Part shown: piece by piece, positions 22,849-34,172 of the stretch | Layout: the number at the start of each line of letters is the position of its first letter | Position numbering within the stretch: position 1 is the stretch's first letter | Assembly (NCBI RefSeq): GCF_963678635.1 | Contig: NC_087069.1 | Coordinates: forward strand, 49,681,892 to 49,745,891 | Direction: 5' to 3' | DNA from: Symsagittifera roscoffensis | Taxonomy: Eukaryota; Xenacoelomorpha; Acoela; Convolutidae | Length of the DNA stretch: 64,000 nt | Notes under the pieces: model-generated | What the model was told of the DNA's origin: nothing | Database searches by the model: none | Seen by the model: the letters and a program-made list of their open reading frames with translations, nothing else | Position numbers and translations under genes: made by a program

Positions 22849-25800
22849 CTTAAGATCTAGTAAAAAAATAACCTCAGCTTTTTCAACAAAGCTTTTTTTT
22901 TATTTACTTGCTTTCATTACTCTTTTCCAATCTTCGATTGAAATTAACTCAACCAAATCAGAGATTTTAGGTTCTATCGAAATCACAGGTTCTGTGAAAT
23001 TCCCTGGCATATTTTCAATGATATAGAAATGGAAACAATGCTGATTTTTTGGATTTGTGGTTTCCGTCCTAATTTCTGTCGTCTGATTCTCAGTTATTTT
23101 TTCTCAATGCAATTTATTATCTGTGCGTTTTTCAAACAGTTTCTTTGCAAAGCTGAAGTTTTTTTTTTAATTTTTGATTCGAACAGCTCCTGCTTTATTC
23201 GAACAGTTCCTGTTTCATTAAAACAGATTTCTTGAAAATGTATGGGATTTGCTTTTTTAACATTTTTAGACGATTTGAACTCTTTTTCTCGCAAATTTTT
23301 TAGTTTTTCGCAAAATCTACGTTCCGTACCGAACTAGAAAAAGTGGTTCCAATAAAAAGAAATCCCACTGCCCTGTCTGCCTGCACAGTCCTTTAGTCTT
23401 TTTCTACCTCACCATTTTTTCTACAGTCTTTGAAAAATTACAATAAAAACAAAACATGTTAAATCCTAATATGAAAAGTGTAACAAGTTTACAAAAAACT
23501 TCAGTTATTGGAGTTTTTTTATATAATAATCGGCAAAACGTACCTCTAACTGTATATCTCAAGTTCCTGTAAGTTTGTGATTGAATGCGAACTAATGAAA
23601 TTCTTGTTAGCTCAATGTTAGATTATTGCGATAAAAGGCTAATTTTAAGCGAACCGACTTCGAGTGTATTTCGACTACTGTTTTTTTTTTAGTTTTATCA
23701 AAAATATCCTACCGATTTTAGAAAAAGTGGTTCCAATAGAAAGAAATCACACTACCCTGTCTGCCTGCACAGTCCTTTAGTCTCGTTCCACCTGCCCTGT
23801 TTTCTACGGCTCTCGAAAAATTATGTGGGAGGTATTTCAAAACCAATTTTTTTTTTTCATTTTCTCGAAAACATTCGACCCATTTCTAAGATTTTGAGTT
23901 CAATTGACATTGCAGGTTACGAAAATGTGTCTTTTTTTAATTGTCTTGAAATTAGCTCAACCAAATCAGAGATTTTAGGTTCTATCGAAAGCACAGGTTC
24001 TGTGAAATTCGATAGATTTTTTTTACTCAAGTTATGGCCCACGGCAAAGTCTAATATGGAATTTTTTTGCCGTTTCGAAGTTTTTTTTTGAGGTTTTTCA
24101 AAATAACTTTACTAAACCTCAGGTTTATGTTTCAATCGGATGTGGAAAGCTCCATGCACAAGGCGATAACCCTAAATTTCGAACTTTGACCGTGATTTTT
24201 TAAATTTTGACTTTGCTCGAAATCTACCCTGCTAGTTCTCAGATTATTGGTTCAATTGAAAAATATTTTGTGGCTTTCTTTGGCGCATCAGCTGAAGGAC
24301 ACCATTTTTTGTAAAAGAAAGGCTATAGCACTCGGGAAAATCCTATTTAAATATTTTTCCGACCTTTAGATCTATCAAGAAAATAACCTACCAAATATGA
24401 GATTAAGGATTTGGTGAATCCAATTAACCGTTTTGAACATTTTTCCCTCAGAAACACCGAATTCCTTTTCGAAAGAAAAGAACGATTTTTCCTTGGAAAC
24501 TTCCATTTTTGGAATTTTAGTCGTTTTCCAAATTTTGCAAATGTTTTAACTCTATTCGAAAACTGCCCTGAGAAATCTGAGATTTAGATTTCAATCGAAA
24601 AGCAGATTTTGTGAATCTTCCTGGTATAATCGGCTTTGCAGTCACAGTTTGGATAAAAAGAACATGTTGCGTGAAAGTTCCACTACCCTGTTCAATTTCA
24701 TTTTGTTTTCATTTGTAGGAAAGGGTGCCCCTCCCTTTGATAGAGTGCTAAGTCTCCCGATTAGGGGTGATCTCGGGTGAAAGGATTTTGAGCACGAGAG
24801 CTTCCAGTCTCTCTTCCCCGTACAAGCATCTGAAGACTGTATGACCACGCTTGCTTCTCGAAGCAATGGTTTCGCAAGCTTTTCAGCACTGGTTAAATCC
24901 TTGGATACTTCGGGCACTGATGAATGGTCGGGTATTTTTCTTCCTCTGCAGTTGCTTCTAGTTCATCCGCATCTAGTGACTTTCGTTCTATTGTTACTGA
25001 TTGTTCTTCGCAATTGAAAGTGCACTGCGGGTGAGCTGTCTTAATGTGCGCTTTCAGCCACCTGAGTGTCTTGTATTGAATTTTGCAACCTTATGGTACT
25101 TTAGATCCTTTGGTACATCTACGCTGAAAGGTGCCGTGTCGAGTGTATCTAACCCCGACTGTTCTTGTGCATCATGATCGTTTCTGAGATGTCTCTGCAT
25201 CTCCTTTCTTTCAGCAGACTTTCTGTTGCAAATCAGAATTGGCTATTTGAAGGCGTGAGCCGACCATTTTCTGAACTGACTGATCCAGTTTCTGATTGTA
25301 CTTTAGTGGTTTTGGGTCTTTTAGCCATTTTTCTGTATCCAGCAACACAAGCCTTTCGAGGTCCAGATTATTTACCTTGATCCAGTCTTTGCTGTACACC
25401 CTGCTTCTTTGGGCGAGTGATGTTTCTGCTTCTACTTGTAGCGTCTTGAGTGAAACCTACAGGTTTGCCCGTAGTACAGCCATTTCTTCTTAAATGCTTT
25501 TCAACTGAATTTTCTCTGCAGTTTGAACGTTAGTGCATGTCCTCTTGCTGTCCAATTTGAGGATCATTCTCCTGGCCTTGTTCAGAACTGCATTTAGTTA
25601 GCCAACGTCGACTTTTCTGATGACTGCAATTTCAAACCCGTGTAGTAGCGTTGGCTTAAAAGTCTTAACTAACCGCACTTTCGTTCTCATCCTGATTGAG
25701 CCACTTACTAGAGGTGGCATCAATCTCACAGTTGCTGTTCTAGCTTTCCTGCAATTGTTTGCTATTGCTTTGCAATGTCTCCTTCCGCATTTAGTGAGCT

Positions 25801-26587
25801 GCCCAGGTTCAAAAAGGATTTTACCTCAACTTTTGCGCCATTAAGGTTGATATCATTTGATCCTTCTCTTTTCACTACAACCATTTCGATTCTACTTAAT
25901 GGTATCTCTATCTCTGCATTTTGACTTCCTGATTCAGAGCATCAAGACTTTCTTGTGCCTCTGCAATTGTGCCGTACATAATCACTTAATCATCGGCATA
26001 TGCAAGGTGACCGATCTCTGAGCCTCTTTTTACACGTTTCTTGCACACTTCGTCAAACACTAAATTGAAGAGAGTGGGGCCGATTAGACATCTTTGTCTC
26101 ACCCCTCTTCAAAGCACGAACTTCTTCTGCTTGTCTAAAACACCTTCAGCCTGCTCATCCAGCTGCCAAATGATGCGACTCAGAGGGTTGCCCACTTTTC
26201 AACTTATTAGGGCTGTGAACAGTGCTGACCTGTCCACCGAATCAAAGGCCTTTACAAGAGCTATAAAGACCAGTATCAGTTTTTTTTCGTAAGAAAGCGT
26301 AACAGTTTTCTCCCCTAAACTCGCGGCTAACCACTTATTTTCAGTTGAAAATCACATAAGGTTGATCTAAAAATATAAAACATGTACCTCCAGCTTTAGC
26401 TGGCCCCTATTTTCAACTATACTTACACTATCGCATTTGCGAAGCGTTGTGTATTAGTACCAACTTTCTTTTTTTTAAAGCTAACTCGCTAATAAAAGGT
26501 TTCATTTATTTGGTGGCACTTTTGCTATAATCACGATCTTAAGCATTGGAAAATCCCAAGCATCTGTTCTGTGCTTTACTTGTGGCT
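22849..26587 (+). repeat. Unit 2 of the tandem duplication (about 3.7 kb, undeleted)
   Basis: Starts acttaagatctag directly after unit 1's ctttacttgtggct and ends with the same ctttacttgtggct string. It carries the 1,015 bp (24951-25965) absent from unit 1. The 110-bp motif occurs near 23335 and 23720. Near-identity with unit 1 means either a recent duplication or an assembly artefact. Confidence 0.85.
24642..26292 (-). pseudogene. LINE reverse transcriptase, longer copy, multiply broken
   Basis: The same minus-strand element as in unit 1 but without the internal deletion. Reading down from 26292: KAFDSVDR, RGVRQRCLIGPTLFN, LAYADD plus stop (near 25995). Downstream come thumb and connector sequence (a frame with LNAVLNKARRMILKLDS near 25580; frame 25399-25211 containing VNNLDLERLVLLDTEKWL) and the C-terminal frame 24917-24642. 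Several in-frame stops and frame changes make it inactive. The order of motifs is that of a non-LTR retrotransposon ORF2. No endonuclease domain is seen, and the 5' end is truncated near 26300. Confidence 0.8.
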
Positions 26588-26609
26588 AGTGTTTGTGATT
26601 TATGAAGCG

Positions 26610-26690
26610 TATGCGGCTGATTGGTTATTGTATGAGACTCATAATCTCGAGGTCACAGATCGAATCCGAGACGTAGCCTAATTTTTTTTA
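26610..26690 (+). repeat. tRNA-Met-like relic (possible SINE head)
   Basis: Right after the tandem unit, the sequence contains a stem-loop gaga-ctcataa-tctc with a CAT anticodon in the loop, followed by a B-box-like gatcgaatccga. This resembles an elongator tRNA-Met but no proper acceptor stem forms. A T-rich run follows. A similar but more diverged string (gaggctcctag...tattcaaatccgg) stands at 38925-38962 at the end of a related repeat. Confidence 0.45.
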
Positions 26691-26699
26691 CTAATTCGA

Positions 26700-27230
26700 G
26701 GCTCATTTCTACGTTTCGTATTGCTTGTGTAGTGTTTGTGAAGCAAATCTTTGCCTCTGTGTTGAAACTCGTTCCGTATTTTTAAGTTAACCACTCTGAT
26801 TTTTAATTTTTTTTTCAGTTTTATTTTTTTCGGGTAAATGGGTTCGGCTTACTTTTTATGGGTTAATAAACTTATGTTGTGTAGTTTCAAGGGCGAATTT
26901 TCATAAATTTTAAAGCTTGAAGTTTTTCTATGACTACTATTTCATGGCCAGCTTAATGAGGGACGACCCCCCCCCCCCAGTTTTCGCCTTAGTTGAAGCT
27001 TGTGCATTGATTCTCAAGGTTTTTATGGCTGTTTAGGAACATCATCCAAACCAAAGATATGAAATTTTTGTATAAGATATAGTTTCTTGACTATTTTTTT
27101 CAGCCTAATTTTTCAAAAATATGACTTTCCTTTTTTCTTTCATAATTTTTTTGTATTGCAAATGTTGCGAAGTGTTGTATCAAATCTCTTAGAAATATTT
27201 TTCTAAATTTTTGATTTGGAATTATTTTGA
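26700..27230. other. No gene seen
   Basis: AT-rich spacer with a C13-type homopolymer near 26966-26980. No supported feature. Confidence 0.5.
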
Positions 27231-27356
27231 CTGTGCATCTAACTGGATGCAGTTAAATGAATGAGATCTATTACTAGGTGGAAGCCGCATCATTCCTATT
27301 TGCAACCACTTGAACGTTGTAATTCAATAAGTATACAATATGTTAACATTCTAACG

Positions 27357-27491
27357 ATGCCAAAAAGAAATGAAACAATGGAACCTCGCGTACGAATAAA
27401 AGTCCCGTTTGGAAGTCATAACGCTGCTCATGTAACTGATTCGCTTGACCTCGATGTGTACATTGACAATGGTACCAGTATTACTCTATGA
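27357..27491 (+). other. Short ORF conserved between array copies, copy A
   Basis: From the ATG at 27357 the frame gives a 44-codon peptide containing SHNAAHVTDSLDLDVYIDN. The third copy of the array (29392-29532) has an ORF in the same place with SHNAAHITDSLDLNVYIDK, while the second copy is broken by stops. Most nucleotide differences between A and C change the amino acid, so purifying selection is not supported. No known family. Confidence 0.25.
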
Positions 27492-28330
27492 AAGCTTTAA
27501 CCTTTCCAATTGATTCTTTGCCACTCTGAACTATTTTTCTTACCGGTAATAGTTAAATCATGCGCTGCTCCTTGACGAGGCGGCTACAACAATAAAACTG
27601 CGCCCTCAACTAAAAGTTAAGAAATTCAAATATAAAAACAAATGGTCAATAAATCATACATCAACTACTTTATTCTGATCAATAATGAGTTTCATTGTCC
27701 AGTATCCAGTGTTATCTTTCGGCGAAGATCCCATTTGATTGTTTCCAGTAATTGTTTTGCACTGGAACAATAGTTGAGTCGTTGCCCGAACTTTTTTCAG
27801 TGATCAGAAATCAATTGATTAATAAAACTCTCAGAAGTTCTTCTATGAATCCCTTTTAATTCCGATTTTTTTTTACAGTATATTGACTCGGTTTGACGGA
27901 ATCTTATGCTGTCTGCAAGATTACAGACTGTACTAATTACCGCACTGCGTTTTGTAACTGGATGCAGCTAATCGAATAAGTTGGATCCCTTGCAAGGTAG
28001 ATGCCGCATCCTCTTCATGTACAACTACTTGAACCTAGTAATTCGAAAACTATACCATATGTCATTATACTAACGGGCCCAAAAAAGGAAAGATAAATGA
28101 AACAATGGACCCTCGCACACAACTAAAACCCTTCGTTTAAAAGTCATAACTCGCTCACTAAACTGATTTAGTCGACCTCATTGTGTACATTGGCAAGGAT
28201 ACCGAAATCACAAAGCTCTTCACACAGGTGGTTCACAACTTAAATGAGTGTGTCTCCATATCTGAAGTACTTGCTGAAAAACCCTCCGCTTATCTCCGCA
28301 GATGAATTCAATGGAAAGGGTCGCTACTGC

Positions 28331-28362
28331 ATCGCCCGAATAAGTTCTGGCGACTCCTTTTT
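28331..28362 (+). other. Hairpin followed by T-run, array copy B
   Basis: TCGCCCGA (28332-28339) pairs with TCTGGCGA (28346-28353) with one mismatch and is followed by ctcctttttttt. The third array copy has a perfect version at 29624-29647. The layout resembles the 3' end of a Pol III transcript, but no clear A/B boxes were seen upstream. Confidence 0.35.
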
Positions 28363-28741
28363 TTTAATTTTCCTATCTCGAAAGATTTGATCTAAGTTTC
28401 AACATTAAATATTCTACCTGCTCAAGCGCCCCCTAGTGATACCAAATCTTCTTTTATAACTCTGGTCCAATCCTGCCGAAGCATGTCGTCCTCAGCTTGA
28501 GATAACCCCCAAGCAGAGCAGTCGATCTCGCTCTTGATTGCAAGTATAATCCTAACACTAGCTCATGGTTTTGGCTTTGTAAGCCAAGTCCATCACTCTG
28601 TGAGGTGTTTCGCAGATAGAAAATTGGCGTAAACAGAGATAACCACCTCTGCTGATATTTTTTTGCTGTTTGACGGCGTGTTGATTCATCAAAACGGCGC
28701 TTCAACCTAAAACACTCGACTTCTTATTGTGTGAAATTGAA

Positions 28742-28805
28742 AGGGGCTGTCTATTACCAAAAGGTACGCAGCTGGGGGCTTCAGTAGACACTTGTAAGAG
28801 ACAGC
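28742..28805. repeat. Small inverted repeat (10-bp perfect stem)
   Basis: ggggctgtct at 28742 and agacagcccc ending near 28805 are perfect reverse complements around a loop of about 45 nt. The unit is absent from the other array copies, so it may be a small insertion. Confidence 0.5.
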
Positions 28806-29391
28806 CCCATCAAAAATTTCCCTTCAAGACTCTGAAATTTTGAAATAACCAATCAAACGAAACGTTTGTAAATAGCAGTATTACTCTGTGAACGCTTTAA
28901 CTTTTCCAATCGATATTTTACCATGTTGAAATGTTTTTTTTTTTACCGCTATCAAGAAAATCAGGCGCTGCTCTTCGACGAGGCAGCTACAACAACACAA
29001 CTACCAACACAAATAATTTTCAGCAAACGGATTTTATGATTATATCCAATAATGATTGTGCACTGATAATCTACGTTTTGAACAAAGTTTCAGTATCTAC
29101 CAGACCCTTTTTAGTCTTCAGAGATCAACTCATTGATCAAATCCATTAAATTTTTTTTAATAAATCATTTATTTAGGATCTGTTTGGCTTTATATTGAAT
29201 CGGCTTGACGGAAGTTTTATGCTGTCTGCTAGGTTATAGAGTACTAAATACCGCACTGCGCTTTGTAACTAGATGCATTTAAATGAATGCGATCGAAGCC
29301 ACATCATTTTTGTCTGCAACCACTTGAACGTTGTAATCCAATAACTATACCATATGTCACCATACTAGCGATATAAAAAAGAATCGAAACA

Positions 29392-29532
29392 ATGGACCCT
29401 AGCGTACGGATAAAACCCTCGTTTGAAAGTCATAACGCTGCTCATATAACTGATTCGCTCGACCTCAATGTGTACATTGACAAGGGTACCAAAACTCAAA
29501 TTCACCACGTAATCCACACAGGTGGTTTCTAA
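29392..29532 (+). other. Short ORF conserved between array copies, copy C
   Basis: ATG at 29392 to TAA at 29530, 46 residues, colinear with the ORF at 27357. It extends further at the C-terminus (TQIHHVIHTGGF). Function unknown; may be chance. Confidence 0.25.
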
Positions 29533-29623
29533 CTACCTTGAATTTGTCTTCATACCTAAAATGTTTAATGAGAACCCTCCACTAATCTCCCCGGCTGAAT
29601 TCAAGTGTTAGGTCCGCTACTGC

Positions 29624-29655
29624 ATCGCCAGAATACGCTCTGGCGATTCTTTTTC
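29624..29655 (+). other. Perfect hairpin plus T-run, array copy C
   Basis: ATCGCCAGA (29624-29632) and TCTGGCGAT (29639-29647) form a perfect nine-base-pair stem with a six-base loop, directly followed by tctttttctg. The counterpart in copy B (28332-28353) keeps the fold with one mismatch. Candidate transcript end or recombination hairpin. Confidence 0.4.
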
Positions 29656-30130
29656 TGTCTCAATTGATTTAATCTTACTGTTTTAAATGGAAGTTTTAAC
29701 CGCTTCAACATCCCCACACGATATCAGTCATCTTTTCTCACTCTAGTTCAAACCAGTGAGGCATTTGTCGTCCTCAGTTTTCCTTAACTCTCAATTAGAG
29801 CAGTCGAGCTCGCTCCTGGTGGCAATGATAATATCAACACTGGCTCATAGTTCCGGCTATGTAAGCCAAATTCGTCACTCTGTGAGGTGTTTCGCAGATA
29901 GAGAATAGGCGTGGTTTGCAGCTTGATATATATTTCCCCTGAAAGTACTGAAAATTCGAATCGACTTGAAAAAAAAAACTGTTGTACTCAGCAGTATTAC
30001 TCTATGAACGCTTTTACTCTACAAATCGGTATTTTACCATTCTGTACAATTTTTTCACCGATATCAGGAAGTCAGATGCTGCTCTTCGACGAGTCAGCTA
30101 CAACAACACAACTACGCCGGCTTTAATTAA

Positions 30131-31913
30131 AAATTTCAAAATTCAGGATTAAGAATTAATAGACACTAAATAGGCAACAACTATTGTCTTTTCGGTCAAG
30201 AATTGAGTTTAATTGTCCAGTTTTTAGTGTTATCTCTCGGCGAAGGGCTAATTGGTTGTATCCTTTTTTTAGTCATCGTAGATCAATTCATTGATCAAAT
30301 ATCTCAGAAATATTTCTTTTATCATTTCTGTTCGGATTTCTTTTAGGGTACTAGTTTACTTGTTTGGTCCCGTGACAAAACAAGTTGAGATGATTGGTCC
30401 CGCCTATTTTCTAAAAAGAAAGTTCAGCACGGGGTTTAACCTTCGCCTTAGGGTGAGTAACCGGATTCGTACCCGCTAAACTAACTAGGCACGTTTGGAC
30501 GGTAATATAGAGAAACAAAAAATGCTTACTGTTAGAAGTAGCCACATACTGTATCTCGATTTTTATTAGGGACCACAATTTCCATTGTCCTTGAAACTGG
30601 CATCTGCCACTAATTTGGGCCATATGATGATAGCTGTATAAAATTACTTGCAGACTGCAATGGAAATATTACATTAGCATACATATACTATTACTATTAT
30701 TGTATCCTTGAAGTTAATTTGGAGTATAATTCCTTTACCTGGTATAACTTAACCATAAGCCGAACATGTGATTCATGGATGATTCAGGATAGCGATTACT
30801 TATTTGAAATAAGAAACATAGACAGCTACATGGTGCAGGCTCCATTTCTGTTGAAATGCTGCTTTTTTCCACCTACTGCAAGTTCATCAACACTAAATTG
30901 TGCAAATGCATTAAGATTTCTCAAGTTTGATCCTGAAAGTTTTGTGAGATTCATTAAAGAGTTTATTATAATTTAAATGGAAAAGGTTCCTCTTTTTCTC
31001 CTTGAAACGACATAGCCGGAAAATTGTAGGACTTGATGATCTTTTTTGAGAAATTGTAATGTGGAAGCACTGTATAATGCTCAGAAACGCTTTATGTGCT
31101 AAGAACCTCGATAACTATGTCAAACAATTCGCGGATAATGAAACGGTCCTTGAAAAAGGAAGAGATTTCATTCTGTCTGGTAGACAGATTCTACGAGCTC
31201 AAAACCGTTTGATGATTAAGTGCTGCGCTAGTTTCGACCGATTAGACTATTTCGGAGAACATCCTTAATGAAATCTGATATCGCCTGCTTTTTTGTAGAT
31301 AATTATACAAATATTAGATAATTTTAGATAATTTTTCTAACTGTTTTTACTTAATTCTTCCGTGAATTTGATTTTTTTTTCAAATGGGAAGGCCAATAGA
31401 CCCGTGGACAACCGCTTGGCATAGTTCCGCTTCAAGCTCATCAAGTAGATGAGTATTTTGTACTAGTTGAATCCTTGCACCACTATCACAAGTTTTCTAG
31501 TGTTATTATTATTTTGTCTTGATAACCAGTTAGTTTGAAGGTGTTTTAGTTGTCCTTTTTTGGCCATTTTTCTGTTTAACATATGGAGATCTACGTGGAG
31601 ACTCGAGATGAAATAGAAGTGCTTCTTGTCATGTATTTTTTTGAAGAACGAACATTAGAGAGAGAAATTGTTGAACCAGTCTATAAGTCTATCAGTTGGA
31701 GTTGTAAGAGCCGATGAGGTTTGTAAACTGTTCAAAAATACTAACAAATGATGCATTTACTTGAGAAAAGTTAAATTGAGAGTTTGGCCCTTTCATACAA
31801 TCTGAATATCTTTTAGATTTTGGCATCATTCTTCAATCGAAAAATAATTTCCCTTGTTCACTCCATGTAGATGTGATCCTATCATCCGCTCCCACAAGGT
31901 TTATCAACTTTGT
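30131..31913. other. No gene recognised
   Basis: AT-rich. The frames 30719-30976 and 31059-31268 are open, and the second has ordinary protein-like composition, but they have no recognisable domain or convincing splice borders. I treat them as chance. Confidence 0.4.
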
Positions 31914-32380
31914 CCTAGGCCCAGGGGTGGATTTGGGGGGGGGGGGGTTGCCGGACGCCCCCCCCCCCTCAGGGACTTGACCCCCTGCCGACCCAAAGGG
32001 TCCCCCTTTGATATTTTTTCATAAATCCATTTTTGGCCGTCCGACCCTAAAATTGTTCTAAATTGATCCAATATATACTAACTTTGAGGGGGAGCGCGCG
32101 CCAAAAAAAACGCGATTTTTTTGTCAAAATTTTTCAAAGTGCCCAAATTTTTCAATTTGTCAAAGTACCCAAAAACGTTTTTTTTTACTGTTTGTTTTCA
32201 GAAAATTTGCCTGCGGCGCAGAAAATTTAGCCAAAAAAGGGCCAAACCAGGGCTTTGGGAGGGCTCGAAAAATCAATTTGGTCGACCTAAAAAAAAGGTC
32301 GTCAAAATTTTGAAATTTTTTTGAAAATCCGCCCCCCCCCCCCCCCTCGAGAAAATCCTTGATCCGCCCCTGCCTAGGCC
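31914..32380. mobile_element. hAT-type MITE, 451 bp, with 8-bp target-site duplication
   Basis: The element spans 31922-32372. It starts CAGGGGTGGATTTG and ends with the reverse complement of CAGGGGCGGATCAAGG, so the termini are inverted repeats beginning CAGGGG. It is flanked on both sides by the identical octamer cctaggcc (31914-31921 and 32373-32380). An eight-base duplication and CAG-type ends are hallmarks of the hAT superfamily. The inside has long G and C runs near both ends and the string ccccctgccgacccaaaggg (31981-32000), and no transposase. Three other copies with the same inner motif lie at 33.97, 61.2 and 63.1 kb. Confidence 0.88.
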
Positions 32381-33359
32381 TACTAATATCTATAATGTTT
32401 TTGCCTTGCCTAATTGGGTTTCTCCCGCTCTTTTAGGCGTTCATACCATTTTTTTTGGGGCATGCCCTTTGTTCCTAGCATTTTTGATTTGGCGTGCCAA
32501 CTTCGACGCAGATCTAAGTTATCCGCATCGGGCAATTTTTCACTTAGCTTTGATTTGTTTTTGTGGCTTTGTGATGACTGCTTTGGTGTGGTATTGCGGG
32601 TTTTTGCAGGTCTTCTTGTGCTTCTTTGTTCTTGAGTTCGATTTGAAGGTCGCACGACAGCATTTTTTGCATTTAAGTTCTCTTTTGACTGTTCCTCGTA
32701 TTCGTTTCACCTGTTTTGATAGTCCTGTCGCTGATTTGCAAGCTTTGGCTCAAACTGCACAGAAGAAGGTTCCGGTTTGTTCTCTACATGTCATCAGGAA
32801 ATGGATTTTGTGTCTGTTAGGCTCTGCTCTCTTCTCATGAAAAATCAGATGGGTAGTCATCGGATGGTTCAAAGAGCAGGAAAAACACCCCATACAAAAA
32901 ACGAAAGAGAAAGTCAAATCTCGTTTACTGGAAGAAACTCATTTGAGAGATGAGAAAAGAGTGAAAAACACGAATGTGCCAAAGACAAGAAAACATACCG
33001 TGCTGATGGCAATTCGCGAATGCGTCATCTCTTCATTCGGGAGTTGACGTCAGCATGGAATGCTGTCTTGTCTTGGTCACCTTCGCGTTTTTCAGTTTTC
33101 TTAACTCTCGAACAAGCTTCTAGAGGAGATTCGATCTTCTCTTCTTATTTTGGTTGGGGTGTTTTAGGCTCTTTTAACTATCCGAGGACTGCCGATTTGA
33201 CTGTTCTTGTTTTTTACTTGCGCAAAACGTGAACATTACGCAGGAAACACCTTTTTTTGATTTTCAGCGAACTGTTCATACTCGTAAGATGTTGCTAACG
33301 TCTTGCAGATTCGCGTCAAATTTCTGCATTTGTGCAATGGGAAATTTTTCTTTAAGCTC
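32381..33359. other. Mixed-composition segment, possible LINE 3' region
   Basis: Somewhat GC-richer than its surroundings. Frames are open on both strands (plus 32406-32840, 144 codons, hydrophobic; minus 32655-32410, basic). Because the segment lies directly downstream, on the minus strand, of the reverse-transcriptase relic at 33360-33890, it may be the 3' part of that element. No domain recognised. Confidence 0.35.
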
Positions 33360-33890
33360 TAGATGTAACGGTAGCATTTGCCGCTCCACATTTGTAGTTT
33401 CTTGTATATGCGAATGCTCCAAGGCCCGCACTGCTGCATCAAAAAACAGGCCATTCTCAACGCCGGCCTCAAACTTTTCTTTCCGATATTTATTCGTTGG
33501 TTACTGTTTTTCAGTGTGGCCTTGACTATGTCATACGAACTCGTCCATATCTGTTTACTTGATTTCACTGGGTTTTCCATCTCCAATGTCTCGGCTAAGA
33601 TGGCTGTGTCGTCAGCGAAAAGTGACAGAGTCCGTCGAGCGCTGTATGTGAGGCTGTTTGATTTTTTTCATGATAGTTTGTAATGGGAAAGTGTCATCCA
33701 GGTTGGTATTTCAGCGGATTCCAGGTTCTTTTTTGTGGCGTCTCTTAGCTCAATGTTCACTGAGAAGTTCTAGGACTTTGTGGCGGTACACCTTGATTGG
33801 CACCGGGGAAACATCCCTCTTTAGACCCGCGTGCACGCTGCCATTTCTCGGTAGCTCCATCTCTTAGCGACATGCCTTGAAAAATCCAAT
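33360..33890 (-). pseudogene. Second LINE reverse transcriptase relic
   Basis: On the minus strand from about 33890 down there is an NQGVPPQSP string matching motif B (QGVPQGSP), then a frame change. A clean frame from about 33650 to 33362 follows, containing SLFADDTAILAETLE (catalytic FADD, near 33610) and a thumb-like region (NSNQRINIGKKSLRPALRM, near 33480), ending KCYRYI and a stop. This differs from the YADD element at 22 and 26 kb and resembles Jockey/CR1/I-type enzymes. It is 5'-truncated and frameshifted, hence inactive. Confidence 0.75.
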
Positions 33891-33974
33891 ATGATTGGTT
33901 CGTATTTTGAGATTTGGATGGTAGATGATTTGCGATAGAAAAAAATCTATCATCAATTTCTGCACCCATCTTTA

Positions 33975-34172
33975 TTGCGGGCGGATCTAGGAATTTTGTG
34001 AGGGGATGGCTTTTCCCCTCAAATTTAGTATATTTTGGCGCCAAAGGCGCCTTTAGAGATATTTTAAGGTCAGTTAACCAGAAAGGGATATCTCAAAATA
34101 GTTTAAAGGGGGGACCCTTTGGGTCGGCAGGGGGTCGAATTCCTGAGAAAGGGCGTCCCTTCCCCCCTAAAT
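33975..34172 (-). mobile_element. Truncated relative of the hAT-type MITE
   Basis: Starts near gggcggatctagg and ends near ctaaatccagtgg. It carries the diagnostic inner string in reverse orientation (34115-34134) and gcgccaaaggcgcc upstream. No matching target duplication found; shorter than the 31.9 kb copy. Confidence 0.7.

Larger units (their letters stand above)
27235..30130 (+). repeat. Diverged tandem array of 1.1-1.4 kb units
   Basis: Three copies of a block starting aact(g/a)gatgca begin near 27241, 27954 and 29268. Each includes aaacaatg(g)acc(t) and ctgattcgctcgacctc-type strings. A second block (cagtattactct(a/g)tgaa, then gctgctc(c/t)t(t)cgacgag) occurs near 27475, 28878 and 29990. 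A third (actct-gt(c/t)caa, gtcgtcctcag, ctctgtgaggtgtttcgcagatag) occurs at 28458-28635 and 29737-29903. The first copy is shortened. No reverse transcriptase or transposase is visible. It could be a satellite-like array or nested copies of an unknown element. Confidence 0.7.

Noticed and set aside
30420-30480. tRNA-like string on the minus strand (gggtacgaatccgg).
   Set aside because: A B-box-like word is present but no A-box or stems at the right distance.
32406-32840. 144-codon hydrophobic plus-strand ORF, like a membrane protein.
   Set aside because: The minus strand is equally open, composition suggests LINE 3' sequence, and there is no conserved membrane family pattern or promoter. Kept only as unclear DNA.
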